Part shown: positions 35,092-43,866 of the stretch, piece by piece | Numbering within the stretch: position 1 is the stretch's first letter | Layout of the letters: every line of letters begins with the position of its first letter | Assembly (NCBI RefSeq): GCF_010731895.1 | Contig: NZ_AP022596.1 | Coordinates: forward strand, 2,666,001 to 2,730,000 | Length of the DNA: 64,000 nucleotides | Direction of reading: 5' to 3' | DNA from: Mycolicibacterium helvum | Lineage (GTDB): Bacteria; Actinomycetota; Actinomycetes; Mycobacteriales; Mycobacteriaceae | Made by a program: the position numbers and the translations under genes | Notes under the pieces: generated by a model | What the model saw: only the letters and a program-made list of their open reading frames with translations | The model's database searches: none | What the model was told of the DNA's origin: nothing

Positions 35092-36998
35092 TGACTGTGC
35101 TCGTTGAACACGCAGAAACGCCGGTATCGGCGCAGCCGCAGGAGGCGCCAGAGTCTGCGCGGCCGCGATGGGTGCGGCCGGCGCTGTTCGCACTGCTCGC
35201 CGTGACCGCGGCGCTCTACCTGTGGGGTTTGAGTGCCGCCGGGTGGGCCAACGATTACTACGCGGCCGCTGTGCAGGCCGGCACGCAGAGCTGGAAAGCG
35301 CTGCTGTTCGGTTCGATCGACGCCGGCAACGCGATCACGGTGGACAAGCCGCCCGCCGCGTTGTGGGTGATGGCGCTGTCCGGACGGCTCTTCGGGTTCG
35401 GCACACTGTCGATGCTGGTGCCCGAAGCCTTGATGGGTGTGGCCTCCGTGGCGCTGGTATACGGCGCGGTGCGCCGTGTCAGCGGTTACGGGGCAGGCCT
35501 GCTGGCCGGCGCGGCGCTGGCGCTGACTCCGGTGGCGGCGTTGATGTTTCGCTTCAACAACCCGGACGCACTGCTGGTGCTGCTCATGGTGGTCGCCGGC
35601 TACTGCGTGATCCGTGCGCTGGACGGCAAGGCCACCACCCGCTGGATCGCCCTGGCCGGTGTCGCAATCGGATTCGCGTTCCTGGCCAAACTCCTGCAGG
35701 CCCTGCTGGTCACGCCCGCACTTGCCCTGGTGGTGCTGGTCGCCATTCCGGGAAGCGTGTGGCAGCGGCTGCGTGACCTCGCGGTCGGCCTGGTTGCGAT
35801 CGTGGTCTCGGCCGGCTGGTACCTGGCCTTGGTGAGTTTGTGGCCCAGCGACTCTCGGCCCTACATCGGCGGCTCCACCAATAACAGCCTGTTGCAGCTG
35901 ACTCTTGGCTACAACGGCCTGGGCCGGGTGTTCGGCGGCGACGGCAACCCGGGCGGCAGTTCCGGCGGGGGCCCCAGCGAGGGCCCCGGCCCGGGTGGCG
36001 GGATGTTTGGCGGGTCGACTGGCATCACCCGGATGTTCGACGCCTCGATGGGCACTGAGATCTCTTGGCTGCTGCCCGCCGCCTTGATCGGGCTGGTGGC
36101 AGGACTGTGGTTCACCCGGCGGGCGCCACGCACCGACCACACCCGCGCGGCGCTGCTGCTGTGGGGAGGCTGGTTGCTGGTCACCGCGGTGGTGCTCAGC
36201 TTCATGAAGGGGATCATGCACCCCTACTACACGATTGCCCTGGCACCGGCGATCGCCGCGGTGATCGCCATCAGCGTTCGAGAACTGTGGCGTGGCAAGC
36301 AGTTTGTGGCGTCTCGGATAGTGCTGGCGGCCATGCTCATGGGCACCGGCGTGTGGAACTTCATCCTGCTCGATCGCACTCCCGAGTGGCTGCCCTGGCT
36401 GCGATGGGCGGTGCTGGCCGGCTCGATCGTGGTCGCCGCGGTGTTGCTGGCCGGCGGACATCGCCTCGGTCGTTGGACGGTTGTGCTGGCCGCGGCGGGT
36501 CTGCTCATCGGTCTCGGCGCTAGCGCTGCCTACACGGTGGAGACCGTGGCGACCAGCCACAGCGGCTCGATTCCGACCTCGGGCCCGCCCCGCTCCGATA
36601 GCGGTATGGGCTTCGGCGGCCCCGGTGGCCCTGGTGGACAACGGGCATCCGATAATGCCGAACTCAAGACGATGCTCACCCAGGCCGATAATCGTTGGGC
36701 CGCAGCGACTATCGGGTCCATGAGTGCGAGCCCGCTGGAGTTGAGTACTGGCGCCTCGGTCATGTCGATCGGTGGCTTCGGTGGTGGCGACAACTCGCCG
36801 ACACTGGAGCAATTCCAGTCCTACGTGGCCGCGGGACAGGTCCACTACTTCATCGTGAGCGACGGCCCCGGTGGCGGCCACCATGGGCCCGGCGGCGACT
36901 CGGGTGCGGGCACTCAGATCACCAAGTGGGTGCAACAGCACTTCACCGCAACCGATGTGGGCGGCACCGAGGTATACGACCTGACTGTTCCGAACTGA
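35091..36998 (+). CDS. ArnT/PMT-like GT-C glycosyltransferase (second copy)
   Basis: 635 residues, paralogue of the gene at 32009 and similar over its whole length: SAAGWANDYYAAAVQAGTQSW, NAITVDKPPAALW (canonical here), ALTPVAALMFRFNNPDALLV, and SRPYIGGSTNNSLLQLTLGY. About 12 membrane segments. It has extra Gly/Pro-rich segments (GGSSGGGPSEGPGPGGGMF; GFGGPGGPGGQ). It is coupled to the GT2-GtrA gene. Two acceptor enzymes with one donor maker suggests two acceptors or two sites. Confidence 0.85.
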   Translation: MTVLVEHAETPVSAQPQEAPESARPRWVRPALFALLAVTAALYLWGLSAAGWANDYYAAAVQAGTQSWKALLFGSIDAGNAITVDKPPAALWVMALSGRLFGFGTLSMLVPEALMGVASVALVYGAVRRVSGYGAGLLAGAALALTPVAALMFRFNNPDALLVLLMVVAGYCVIRALDGKATTRWIALAGVAIGFAFLAKLLQALLVTPALALVVLVAIPGSVWQRLRDLAVGLVAIVVSAGWYLALVSLWPSDSRPYIGGSTNNSLLQLTLGYNGLGRVFGGDGNPGGSSGGGPSEGPGPGGGMFGGSTGITRMFDASMGTEISWLLPAALIGLVAGLWFTRRAPRTDHTRAALLLWGGWLLVTAVVLSFMKGIMHPYYTIALAPAIAAVIAISVRELWRGKQFVASRIVLAAMLMGTGVWNFILLDRTPEWLPWLRWAVLAGSIVVAAVLLAGGHRLGRWTVVLAAAGLLIGLGASAAYTVETVATSHSGSIPTSGPPRSDSGMGFGGPGGPGGQRASDNAELKTMLTQADNRWAAATIGSMSASPLELSTGASVMSIGGFGGGDNSPTLEQFQSYVAAGQVHYFIVSDGPGGGHHGPGGDSGAGTQITKWVQQHFTATDVGGTEVYDLTVPN

Positions 36999-37070
36999 CC
37001 TGTCCAATTCCCTCCCAAGAAGGCCCGTGCTTCGTACCATCTGGTGTATCAGCTGGCGGGAGTACGGGTC

Positions 37071-39038
37071 ATGGGGAACGCAGCACGCATCGGTCGGCTC
37101 GGGGCACTGGCGGTGGCGCTCGGGGTAGGTTCGGCGATCGCGAGCATGCCGTGTATCGCCGCCGCCCAACCTTCGGATTCGCCGTCAGCGGCGTCTGGCG
37201 CAACTGCGGGGCCGCACGCCGGCGGGCCGGCCCGCGCGCCCGACCGCACCACCCGCACTGCGTCGAAAGTGGCTGCGCCGAAAGCGAATTTGACGGCAGC
37301 CAAGCCCATGCGCAGTGGCGCACCGGTCCTTTCTGGCGCGGCGAAGCTCCCCACCCCCGATAGGGCTTTGCAAACGTTGACCGCTGTGCTGGAGTTGGTG
37401 GGCAGTGAGTTGCAGCGGATCGGGCGCGGTCGGCCCGCCGGGCCCGTCTCTGGTGTGGTGACCACCACCCCGACCACGGGCCCCAACCTTCTGACGAATC
37501 CTGGTGCCGAACTCGGCGACGCAGCCGGATACGGGAACAGCGCAGTGAGCGTGCCTGGCTGGACGGCGACCGGTACACCGACAGTCGTCCAGTACGGTGA
37601 ACTCCGCAACGCGTGGCCGGTCGGTCTCAGCTTCGCATGGCCCAATCTCCCGGCAATCGTGTCATTCCCCGGCGTCAAAGCCGCGCCGCCCAATGGCGGC
37701 AACCAGTTCTTCGGCGGCGGTGACGTGGCCACCTCGTCGCTCTCCCAGACGGTGGACCTGGGTGCTTCCAGTGCCGCGATCGACAGCGGCGGGGTGCCGT
37801 TCAACCTCAGCGGTTACCTGGGCGGTTACCTCCTGGACCCGTCCTACGCGACGGTGAAAGTCACGTTCCTGGACCAGAATCAGCTCTACCTCGGAAGTTC
37901 CACGATCGGGCCGGTCTCTAATCTGGATCGCTGGGGGCAGACCGGATTCCGTCAGCGCACCTCCACCGGGACCGTGCCGGTAGGCACGCGCAGCGCCGTC
38001 GTGACCCTCACCATGCACGACCTGAATCCGGTCGTGATCGGTTTCACCGCCAGATACAACAATGCGTACGCCGACAACCTGTCGTTCAGCATCGGCACCG
38101 CCCAGTCGGCGCCACCCGCACCGCAGCCGCCGGCGTCCAATGTTGGGCAGCTCGACCATGTGTTCCTGGTGTATATGGAGAACAAGGGCTACAGCGACAT
38201 TGTCGGAAGCCCCAACGCGCCGTTCACCAACAGCTTGATCAACGCGTACGGGTTCGCTGACAACTACTACGCCGTGACCCATCCCAGCCTGCCGAACTAT
38301 TACGCGATCGCCGGGGGACAGGTATTCGGCAAAACCTATAACTGCGAGTCGGTGTGCATCAACGATCCGAACAACCTCGCCTTCACCATCGACAACGCGG
38401 GTAAGACGTGGGCGGCGTACGCGCAGGGCATGACGCCCGGGCAGCCACTGTTGTCGACCGGGAACTATTCGACGGACCAGACCCCCTGGCCGGCCTTCGC
38501 CGGAATCGGCGACAACCAGGCCTACGCGGCCGCGCACATGTTCCCGCTCACCCAGATGGCCGTCGACCTCCAGTCGAACGCCACCACACCGGACTTCGTG
38601 TGGTTCGCCGCCGACGAGAATTCCAACGGCGAGGGCCCGGTCAACACCCTGGCGGGGGTGGCACACTTCGCGTTCTCGCAGGTCGACCCGCGCCATCAGT
38701 ACAACGTCTCCGCGCTTGACCAGTTCTTGCAGGAGAACGTGCCGACGATCATGAACTCGGAGGTCTGGCAGACCACGAAGTCGGTGCTGATCGTCACCTT
38801 CGACGAGGACAACAACAACATCACGCTGGGCTTCGGTAATGAGGGCAATCACGTCGTCACAGTGGTGATCCCATCGCCGCTGGCGGTCAGTGACGGCGGG
38901 ATGAAAGGCGGCGCGTTCGTCGTCACCGACCATTACGACCACTACAGCACGCTGCGCACCATCGAGGATGCCCTCGGGTTGCCGACGATGACCAACAACG
39001 ACAAGTACGCTGAGCCGCTCAACGGATTCTGGACCTGA
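37071..39038 (+). CDS. Secreted alkaline-phosphatase-fold phosphoesterase with N-terminal beta domain
   Basis: 655 residues: signal peptide (LGALAVALGVGSAIASMPCI then AAAQ), a low-complexity Ala/Pro/Thr stretch to about 135, and a beta-sandwich-like domain (LLTNPGAELGDAAGYG, VPGWTATG). The catalytic domain from about 365 (HVFLVYMENKGYSDIVGSPN, HPSLPNYYAIAGGQ, IVTFDEDNNN, DHYDHYSTLRTIE) is of the acid phosphatase/phospholipase C-like phosphoesterase family. The ATG at 37071 has GGGAG 10 bp upstream and gives the better signal peptide; GTG 37044 is an alternative. Substrate unknown. Confidence 0.82.
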   Translation: MGNAARIGRLGALAVALGVGSAIASMPCIAAAQPSDSPSAASGATAGPHAGGPARAPDRTTRTASKVAAPKANLTAAKPMRSGAPVLSGAAKLPTPDRALQTLTAVLELVGSELQRIGRGRPAGPVSGVVTTTPTTGPNLLTNPGAELGDAAGYGNSAVSVPGWTATGTPTVVQYGELRNAWPVGLSFAWPNLPAIVSFPGVKAAPPNGGNQFFGGGDVATSSLSQTVDLGASSAAIDSGGVPFNLSGYLGGYLLDPSYATVKVTFLDQNQLYLGSSTIGPVSNLDRWGQTGFRQRTSTGTVPVGTRSAVVTLTMHDLNPVVIGFTARYNNAYADNLSFSIGTAQSAPPAPQPPASNVGQLDHVFLVYMENKGYSDIVGSPNAPFTNSLINAYGFADNYYAVTHPSLPNYYAIAGGQVFGKTYNCESVCINDPNNLAFTIDNAGKTWAAYAQGMTPGQPLLSTGNYSTDQTPWPAFAGIGDNQAYAAAHMFPLTQMAVDLQSNATTPDFVWFAADENSNGEGPVNTLAGVAHFAFSQVDPRHQYNVSALDQFLQENVPTIMNSEVWQTTKSVLIVTFDEDNNNITLGFGNEGNHVVTVVIPSPLAVSDGGMKGGAFVVTDHYDHYSTLRTIEDALGLPTMTNNDKYAEPLNGFWT

Positions 39039-39067
39039 GCCCGTCGCTCTAGGCGAGGATTGTGGCT

Positions 39068-40945
39068 ATGGAACACAAGCCGCCGAGCCCCGTCATCGAG
39101 GCCGCGCACGCCGAGCACCTGACGTCCCTGCCGTTCGAGGACACCGCTGATTTCGCTGACGCCGACCGTGGTTTCATCGCCGCCTTGACGCCGTGCGTGG
39201 TCAAAGCCGCCGATGGACGGGTGGTGTGGGACAACGACGCCTACGGGTTCTTGGGCGGTGACGCACCGACGTCGGTCCATCCAAGTCTGTGGCGACAGAG
39301 CACGCTGGCCGCCAAGCAGGGCCTCTACGAAGTGGTCGAAGGTATCTACCAGGTGCGCGGACTGGACCTGTCCAACATCAGCTTCATCGAGGGCGACACC
39401 GGCATTGTCGTCATCGACCCGCTGGTCTCCACCGAAACCGCGGCCGCCGCTCTGGCGCTTTACCGCGCGCATCGCGGTGATCGGCCCGTCGTCGCCGTCA
39501 TTTATACCCACTCCCACGTCGACCACTTCGGCGGTGTTCTCGGGGTGACCACGCAGGCCGACGTCGACGCGGGCAAGGTCGCCATCTTGGCGCCCGAGGG
39601 GTTCACCGAGCACGCGGTTCAGGAGAACGTCTACGCAGGTACCGCGATGGCGCGCCGGGCCGGTTACATGTACGGAGCGGTCCTGGACCGTGGGCCGCAG
39701 GGGCAGGTCGGCTGCGGGTTGGGCCAGACCCCGTCGACCGGTGAGGTCGCGATCATCGTGCCCACCGTCGACATCACCACCACCGGCGAGACGCACACCA
39801 TCGACGGTATCGAGATCGAGTTTCAGATGGCCCCGGGCACCGAGGCGCCCGCCGAAATGCATTTCTATTTCCCGCAATTCCGCGCCCTGTGCATGGCCGA
39901 GAACGCGACGCACAACCTGCACAATCTACTGACGCTGCGCGGGGCCCTGGTCCGCGACCCGCACGGCTGGGCTGGGTATCTGACCGAGGCCATTGACACC
40001 TTCGCCGACCGCACCGACGTGGTGTTCGCCTCTCATCACTGGCCGACGTGGGGACAGGACAACATCGTCGGTTTCCTTTCCCTGCAACGTGATCTCTACG
40101 CCTATCTGCACGACCAGACTCTGCGCCAGCTCAACCAGGGCTTCACCGGCATCGAGATCGCCGAGAGCTTCCAGATGCCGCCCGCGTTGCACAAGGCGTG
40201 GCATGCCCACGGCTACTACGGTTCGGTCAGCCACAACGTCAAAGCCGTCTACCAGCGCTACATGGGCTGGTTCGATGGCAATCCCGCGCGGTTGTGGGCG
40301 CATCCGCCGGAAGCGATCGGCCCCCGCTACGTCGAGGCGATGGGCGGCGCCGACCGGGTGGTCGAACTGGCGAGGAATGCCGCCGATTCCGGTGATTATC
40401 GTTGGGCAGCAACACTACTGGACCACGTCATCTTCACAGACGAAAACCATGCCGACGCCCGCGAACTCTACGCGGACACTCTGGAGCAGATGGCGTACGG
40501 CGCCGAGTGCGCGACGTGGCGTAACTTCTTCCTCTCCGGTTCCACTGAGTTGCGCGACGGTAACTTCGGTACGCCCACCCAGGTGTCGCCGACGACGCTG
40601 CTCGCTCAGCTCACCCCGGAGCAGATGTTCGACGTGTTGGCGATCAGCGTAAATGGCCCGCGGGCCTGGGATCTCGACATCGCACTCGATATCACCTTCG
40701 CTGACCTCGGGACCAATTACCGGCTCACCCTGCGCAACGGTGTGCTGGTCTACCGCGAGTGTGACGCCGACGAGTCGACGGCGACGGCCACCATCCGGTT
40801 CGTCAGCAAGCTGCGGCTATTGGCCGTCGCAGCAGGTGATTTCACCTCACCGGGCATGGAGACCACCGGTGACGCCCAGGCGCTTCAGACGCTGCTCGGT
40901 GCGCTGGATCAACCCAATCCGAGCTTCAACATCATCACGCCCTAG
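39068..40945 (+). CDS. Alkyl sulfatase (SdsA-like metallo-beta-lactamase fold, Rv3762c type)
   Basis: 625 residues. Metal site IYTHSHVDHFGGVLGV near residue 143, AENATHNLHNLL near 279, and ASHHWPTWGQDN near 320 are SdsA1-type. A C-terminal SCP2-like domain (LDIALDITFADLGTNYRLTL) completes the family layout. It hydrolyses alkyl sulfates to alcohols and sulfate in characterised members. No signal peptide is evident. The ATG at 39068 is 9 bp after GAGG; GTG 39062 is too close. It converges with the quinone reductase (shared CTAG stops). Confidence 0.9.
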   Translation: MEHKPPSPVIEAAHAEHLTSLPFEDTADFADADRGFIAALTPCVVKAADGRVVWDNDAYGFLGGDAPTSVHPSLWRQSTLAAKQGLYEVVEGIYQVRGLDLSNISFIEGDTGIVVIDPLVSTETAAAALALYRAHRGDRPVVAVIYTHSHVDHFGGVLGVTTQADVDAGKVAILAPEGFTEHAVQENVYAGTAMARRAGYMYGAVLDRGPQGQVGCGLGQTPSTGEVAIIVPTVDITTTGETHTIDGIEIEFQMAPGTEAPAEMHFYFPQFRALCMAENATHNLHNLLTLRGALVRDPHGWAGYLTEAIDTFADRTDVVFASHHWPTWGQDNIVGFLSLQRDLYAYLHDQTLRQLNQGFTGIEIAESFQMPPALHKAWHAHGYYGSVSHNVKAVYQRYMGWFDGNPARLWAHPPEAIGPRYVEAMGGADRVVELARNAADSGDYRWAATLLDHVIFTDENHADARELYADTLEQMAYGAECATWRNFFLSGSTELRDGNFGTPTQVSPTTLLAQLTPEQMFDVLAISVNGPRAWDLDIALDITFADLGTNYRLTLRNGVLVYRECDADESTATATIRFVSKLRLLAVAAGDFTSPGMETTGDAQALQTLLGALDQPNPSFNIITP

Positions 40946-41916
40946 CCGACGTCGATGACGACCTTGCCGATCGCTTTGCGATCGGCGACGTAACGCAGTG
41001 CGGTGGCCGCCTGCTCCAGCGGGAACCGCGCACCGAGGTAGGGGCGGAGCCGTCCGTCGGCGAACAGCTGCGCCAGCTCGGCGTCGTCGCGACCGATCTC
41101 GTCGGGGTAATCGGTCGCGAAGGTCCGGATCTCCATGCCTTGCACGGTGATTCCCTTCAACAACACCAGGTTCAACGGAATCGCCGGTATTGAGCCGGCC
41201 GCATAGCCGAGCGTGACGAACTTTCCGCCGCGGCCCAGGCTGCGCAGCGCCGGCTCGGAGTAGGGTCCGCCGACGGGGTCCACCACGATCTGCGCGCCAC
41301 TGTCCCCGGTGATCTCCTTGAGCCGGGTTTTCAGGTCCTCTGTGTCGTAGTTGACGACGGCGTGCGCCCCGCGCTGACGGCACACTTCGAGCTTCTCGGC
41401 ACCCGACGCCACGGCAATCACCCTGGCGCCCATCAAGACCGCGATGTCGACGGCGGCCAGGCCCACCCCGCCGCCGGCGCCGAGCACCACGACCCAGTCG
41501 CCGGGCGTGACCGGTGCGACCGTGCGCAGCGTGTAGTAGGCGGTCCGGTTGGTGACCCCGAACGCGGCGGCGTCGGCATAGTCGGCGCCGTCGGGAATGT
41601 GCGTGAGACCGCGGGCGTCCACCAGTGCCTGCTCGGCGAAACCACCGACAAATGTGGTGGCCGAAACCCGGTCGCCGGGGCGAAGGTCGACCCCTTCACC
41701 CACGGACAGCACGTCACCGGCCAGCTCACTGCCCGGGCTGAACGGGGGTGGCACCTTGATCTGATACTTGCCTGCGATGAGCAGCACATCGGGATAGTTG
41801 ACCGCGGCGGCGCGCACCTTGACCACCACCTGCCCGGGACCCGGGGTGGGGTCGGGCAGTTCATCCACGACGAGGTCCTCTGGGGTGCCGTATTCGCGGC
41901 AGACGACGGCGCGCAT
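40942..41916 (-). CDS. NADPH:quinone reductase-like MDR enzyme of the second APH/ACAD operon
   Basis: 324 residues of zinc-free medium-chain dehydrogenase: VREYGTPEDL-type start (MRAVVCREYGTPEDL), AAAVNYPDVLLIAGKYQIK, and the nucleotide loop VLGAGGGVGLAAVDIA near residue 145. The ATG at 41916 overlaps the TetR stop by one base; a longer frame lies within the TetR gene. Last gene of a five-gene operon. It may reduce an enone or enoyl-CoA intermediate in the same route. Confidence 0.87.
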   Translation of the reverse strand: MRAVVCREYGTPEDLVVDELPDPTPGPGQVVVKVRAAAVNYPDVLLIAGKYQIKVPPPFSPGSELAGDVLSVGEGVDLRPGDRVSATTFVGGFAEQALVDARGLTHIPDGADYADAAAFGVTNRTAYYTLRTVAPVTPGDWVVVLGAGGGVGLAAVDIAVLMGARVIAVASGAEKLEVCRQRGAHAVVNYDTEDLKTRLKEITGDSGAQIVVDPVGGPYSEPALRSLGRGGKFVTLGYAAGSIPAIPLNLVLLKGITVQGMEIRTFATDYPDEIGRDDAELAQLFADGRLRPYLGARFPLEQAATALRYVADRKAIGKVVIDVG

Positions 41917-42539
41917 CAGCGCTCTCCTTTCGGCGCGCCGAGCCCGCGCAGGCAGAACCCGACGAGGTGGCTGATGTCCTTGCGACCCGGTTGGTCGGTG
42001 GAGTCCACGTAGCGGCGCATCGTGCCGACGGTACACACGAACACCGCGTCGGCATCACGCTGGGGATCGGCACTGCCCAGATCGCGGATCGGCTCGACCA
42101 GCAGCTCGCGCATGGCGGCCATGGTCTCCTCCTCGCCGAGTCGCCGCTTGTCCGAATCCGACATCTGCCCGACCAGCGCCCTGCTCATGCCAATCAGTTC
42201 GGGGTCGGCCACCTGGGCCAGCGCCCCGCTGATCCAGCGGGTGATCTTGCCTTCCGGCGTGTTCTCCTTTTCCATCTGGTGCTCGAGGTACGAGACCACA
42301 AGACCTACACCGCGTTCCATGACAGCCAGCATCAGGTCGTCCTTGCCGGCGAAATAGCGGTAGAACGCCTTGTTGGACACCCCGGCCGCGGCGACGATGT
42401 CGCTGACCCGCGGGGCGTCGGGGGAGACTCGCTGCATCACCGTGATAGCAGCCGACAGGATGCGTTCCACCTCTTCGGTGGCCTCCCGCTGGCGATCGTC
42501 GAGCGCCCGATCCACGGCGGCCGCGGCCCGGCTGGTCAC
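41916..42539 (-). CDS. TetR-family regulator embedded in the second APH/ACAD operon
   Basis: 207 residues with an N-terminal helix-turn-helix (ISAAITVMQ-like first helix; PRVSDIVAAAGVSNKAFYRY recognition region; FAGKDDLMLAVME). The rest is ligand-binding helices. The GTG at 42539 overlaps the acyl-CoA dehydrogenase stop by 4 bp. It probably autoregulates the operon through the inverted repeat at 45692-45706, with an acyl-CoA or acid as inducer. FadR-like TetRs in mycobacteria act this way. Confidence 0.85.
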   Translation of the reverse strand: MTSRAAAAVDRALDDRQREATEEVERILSAAITVMQRVSPDAPRVSDIVAAAGVSNKAFYRYFAGKDDLMLAVMERGVGLVVSYLEHQMEKENTPEGKITRWISGALAQVADPELIGMSRALVGQMSDSDKRRLGEEETMAAMRELLVEPIRDLGSADPQRDADAVFVCTVGTMRRYVDSTDQPGRKDISHLVGFCLRGLGAPKGER

Positions 42540-43855
42540 GGCGAAACAGGTAGCGCGGGAATGCGATCGATCAGGTGTCCGTACTTTTCGCGGGCCCGCT
42601 CGATGCGGTTGGTCAAGAACTCGCTGGGCCAGACCGGATCTTCGGCCTCGTACTCTTTGAGGATCTGACGGGCGAGGTTGACCTTGTGTGCCTCCGTGGG
42701 CCCGTCGGCCAGGCCCAGCGTGATCCCACCGAGCAGCGCACTGGTCAGCGGCATCTGGTCGGTCAGCCCGAGGCCGCCGTGCACCTGGATCGCGCGCAGG
42801 CCGATGGACTTGAGTACGTTCGAGGTTTGGATCTTGCAGGCCGCGATCTCCTCGCGCGCGGCACGTTCGCCTGCGGTATCGACGAGCCAGGCGGCGTGCA
42901 ACACCATCAGGCGGAACTGGGTCAGCTCGACGAAGGAGTCGGCGACGAACTCCTGGATCAGCTGCTTGTCGGCAAGCAGACTGCCCTGGGTGAAGCGACT
43001 TTTCGCGCGCCGGGCCATCATGTCGATGGCGCGCTGCGCCACCCCGATCGAGCGCATCGCGTGGTGCAGGCGGCCGCCGGCCAACCGGGACTGCGCGACG
43101 TGGAAGCCCTGCCCCTCCCCGCCCAGCATCGCCGATGCGGGCACCCGGACATTGTCGTAGTGCACGAGGGAATGGCCGGGGTCGTGGGGGTGCGAGCCAA
43201 CCAGGTGGTGTGTGGCTTCGATGTTCACCCCGGGGGTGTCGGCAGGCACCAGGAACGTCGACGCCCCCGTGTGCACAGGCACGTCGGGATCGGTGATCGC
43301 TACGACGATGAAGAACGACGCCACCGTTGCGTTGGACGACCAGTACTTGCGGCCGTTGATGATCCAGTCTGCGTCTTCTCCTGAACCGTCGCGGACCGCG
43401 CGGGTGGTGAACACCCGCGGATCGGAGCCGCCTTGCGGTTCGGTCATCGAGAAGGTCGAGAAGATCTCGCCGGACAGCAGGCCGGTCAGGTAACGGTCCT
43501 TCTGCGCACTCGTGCCGAACCGGGCGAGGATCTCCGCGTTACCGGTGTCGGGAGCCTGCGTGCCGAAGATGATCGATGACCATGTTGCGCGGCCGAGGAT
43601 TTCGTTGATCAGCGTGAGCTTGACCGCGCCGAAACCCTGCCCGCCCAGCTCAGGCCCGAGGTGTGGCGCCCACAGACCCTGGTCACGGACCCGCTGCTTG
43701 AGCGGGTCGACGATCCGGCGGCGCTCCTCATTGAGCGGCAAGAATTCGCAACTGGGGAAGATCACTTCGAGCGGTTCGATGTCCTCGCGGACGAAGTTCC
43801 GGATCCACTCGAGCTTCTCCTCGAACTCCGGCTCGGTGGAAAAATCCCATGCCAT
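42536..43855 (-). CDS. Acyl-CoA dehydrogenase-family protein, ACAD10/11-like (module 2)
   Basis: 439 residues, with FSTFSMTEPQGGSDPRVF near residue 150 and the C-terminal GLADGPTEAHKVNLARQ. As in module 1, Asp (Asp384) sits where medium-chain-type enzymes carry the catalytic Glu, in the DGPTEAH pattern of ACAD10/11 and their bacterial kin. It is clearly related to but well diverged from the gene at 25250 and longer at the C-terminus. The gene lies 11 bp after the SDR gene and overlaps the TetR gene. Confidence 0.86.
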   Translation of the reverse strand: MAWDFSTEPEFEEKLEWIRNFVREDIEPLEVIFPSCEFLPLNEERRRIVDPLKQRVRDQGLWAPHLGPELGGQGFGAVKLTLINEILGRATWSSIIFGTQAPDTGNAEILARFGTSAQKDRYLTGLLSGEIFSTFSMTEPQGGSDPRVFTTRAVRDGSGEDADWIINGRKYWSSNATVASFFIVVAITDPDVPVHTGASTFLVPADTPGVNIEATHHLVGSHPHDPGHSLVHYDNVRVPASAMLGGEGQGFHVAQSRLAGGRLHHAMRSIGVAQRAIDMMARRAKSRFTQGSLLADKQLIQEFVADSFVELTQFRLMVLHAAWLVDTAGERAAREEIAACKIQTSNVLKSIGLRAIQVHGGLGLTDQMPLTSALLGGITLGLADGPTEAHKVNLARQILKEYEAEDPVWPSEFLTNRIERAREKYGHLIDRIPALPVSP

Positions 43856-43866
43856 TGCGTGACTCC

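Noticed and set aside
34881..37169. 762-residue minus-strand frame opposite the second ArnT-like gene
   Set aside because: Low-complexity His/Arg/Gln-rich shadow, with no domain; the plus strand encodes a coherent membrane enzyme.
37662..38942. 426-residue minus-strand frame opposite the phosphoesterase
   Set aside because: No recognisable domain, and the plus strand has the full catalytic motif set.
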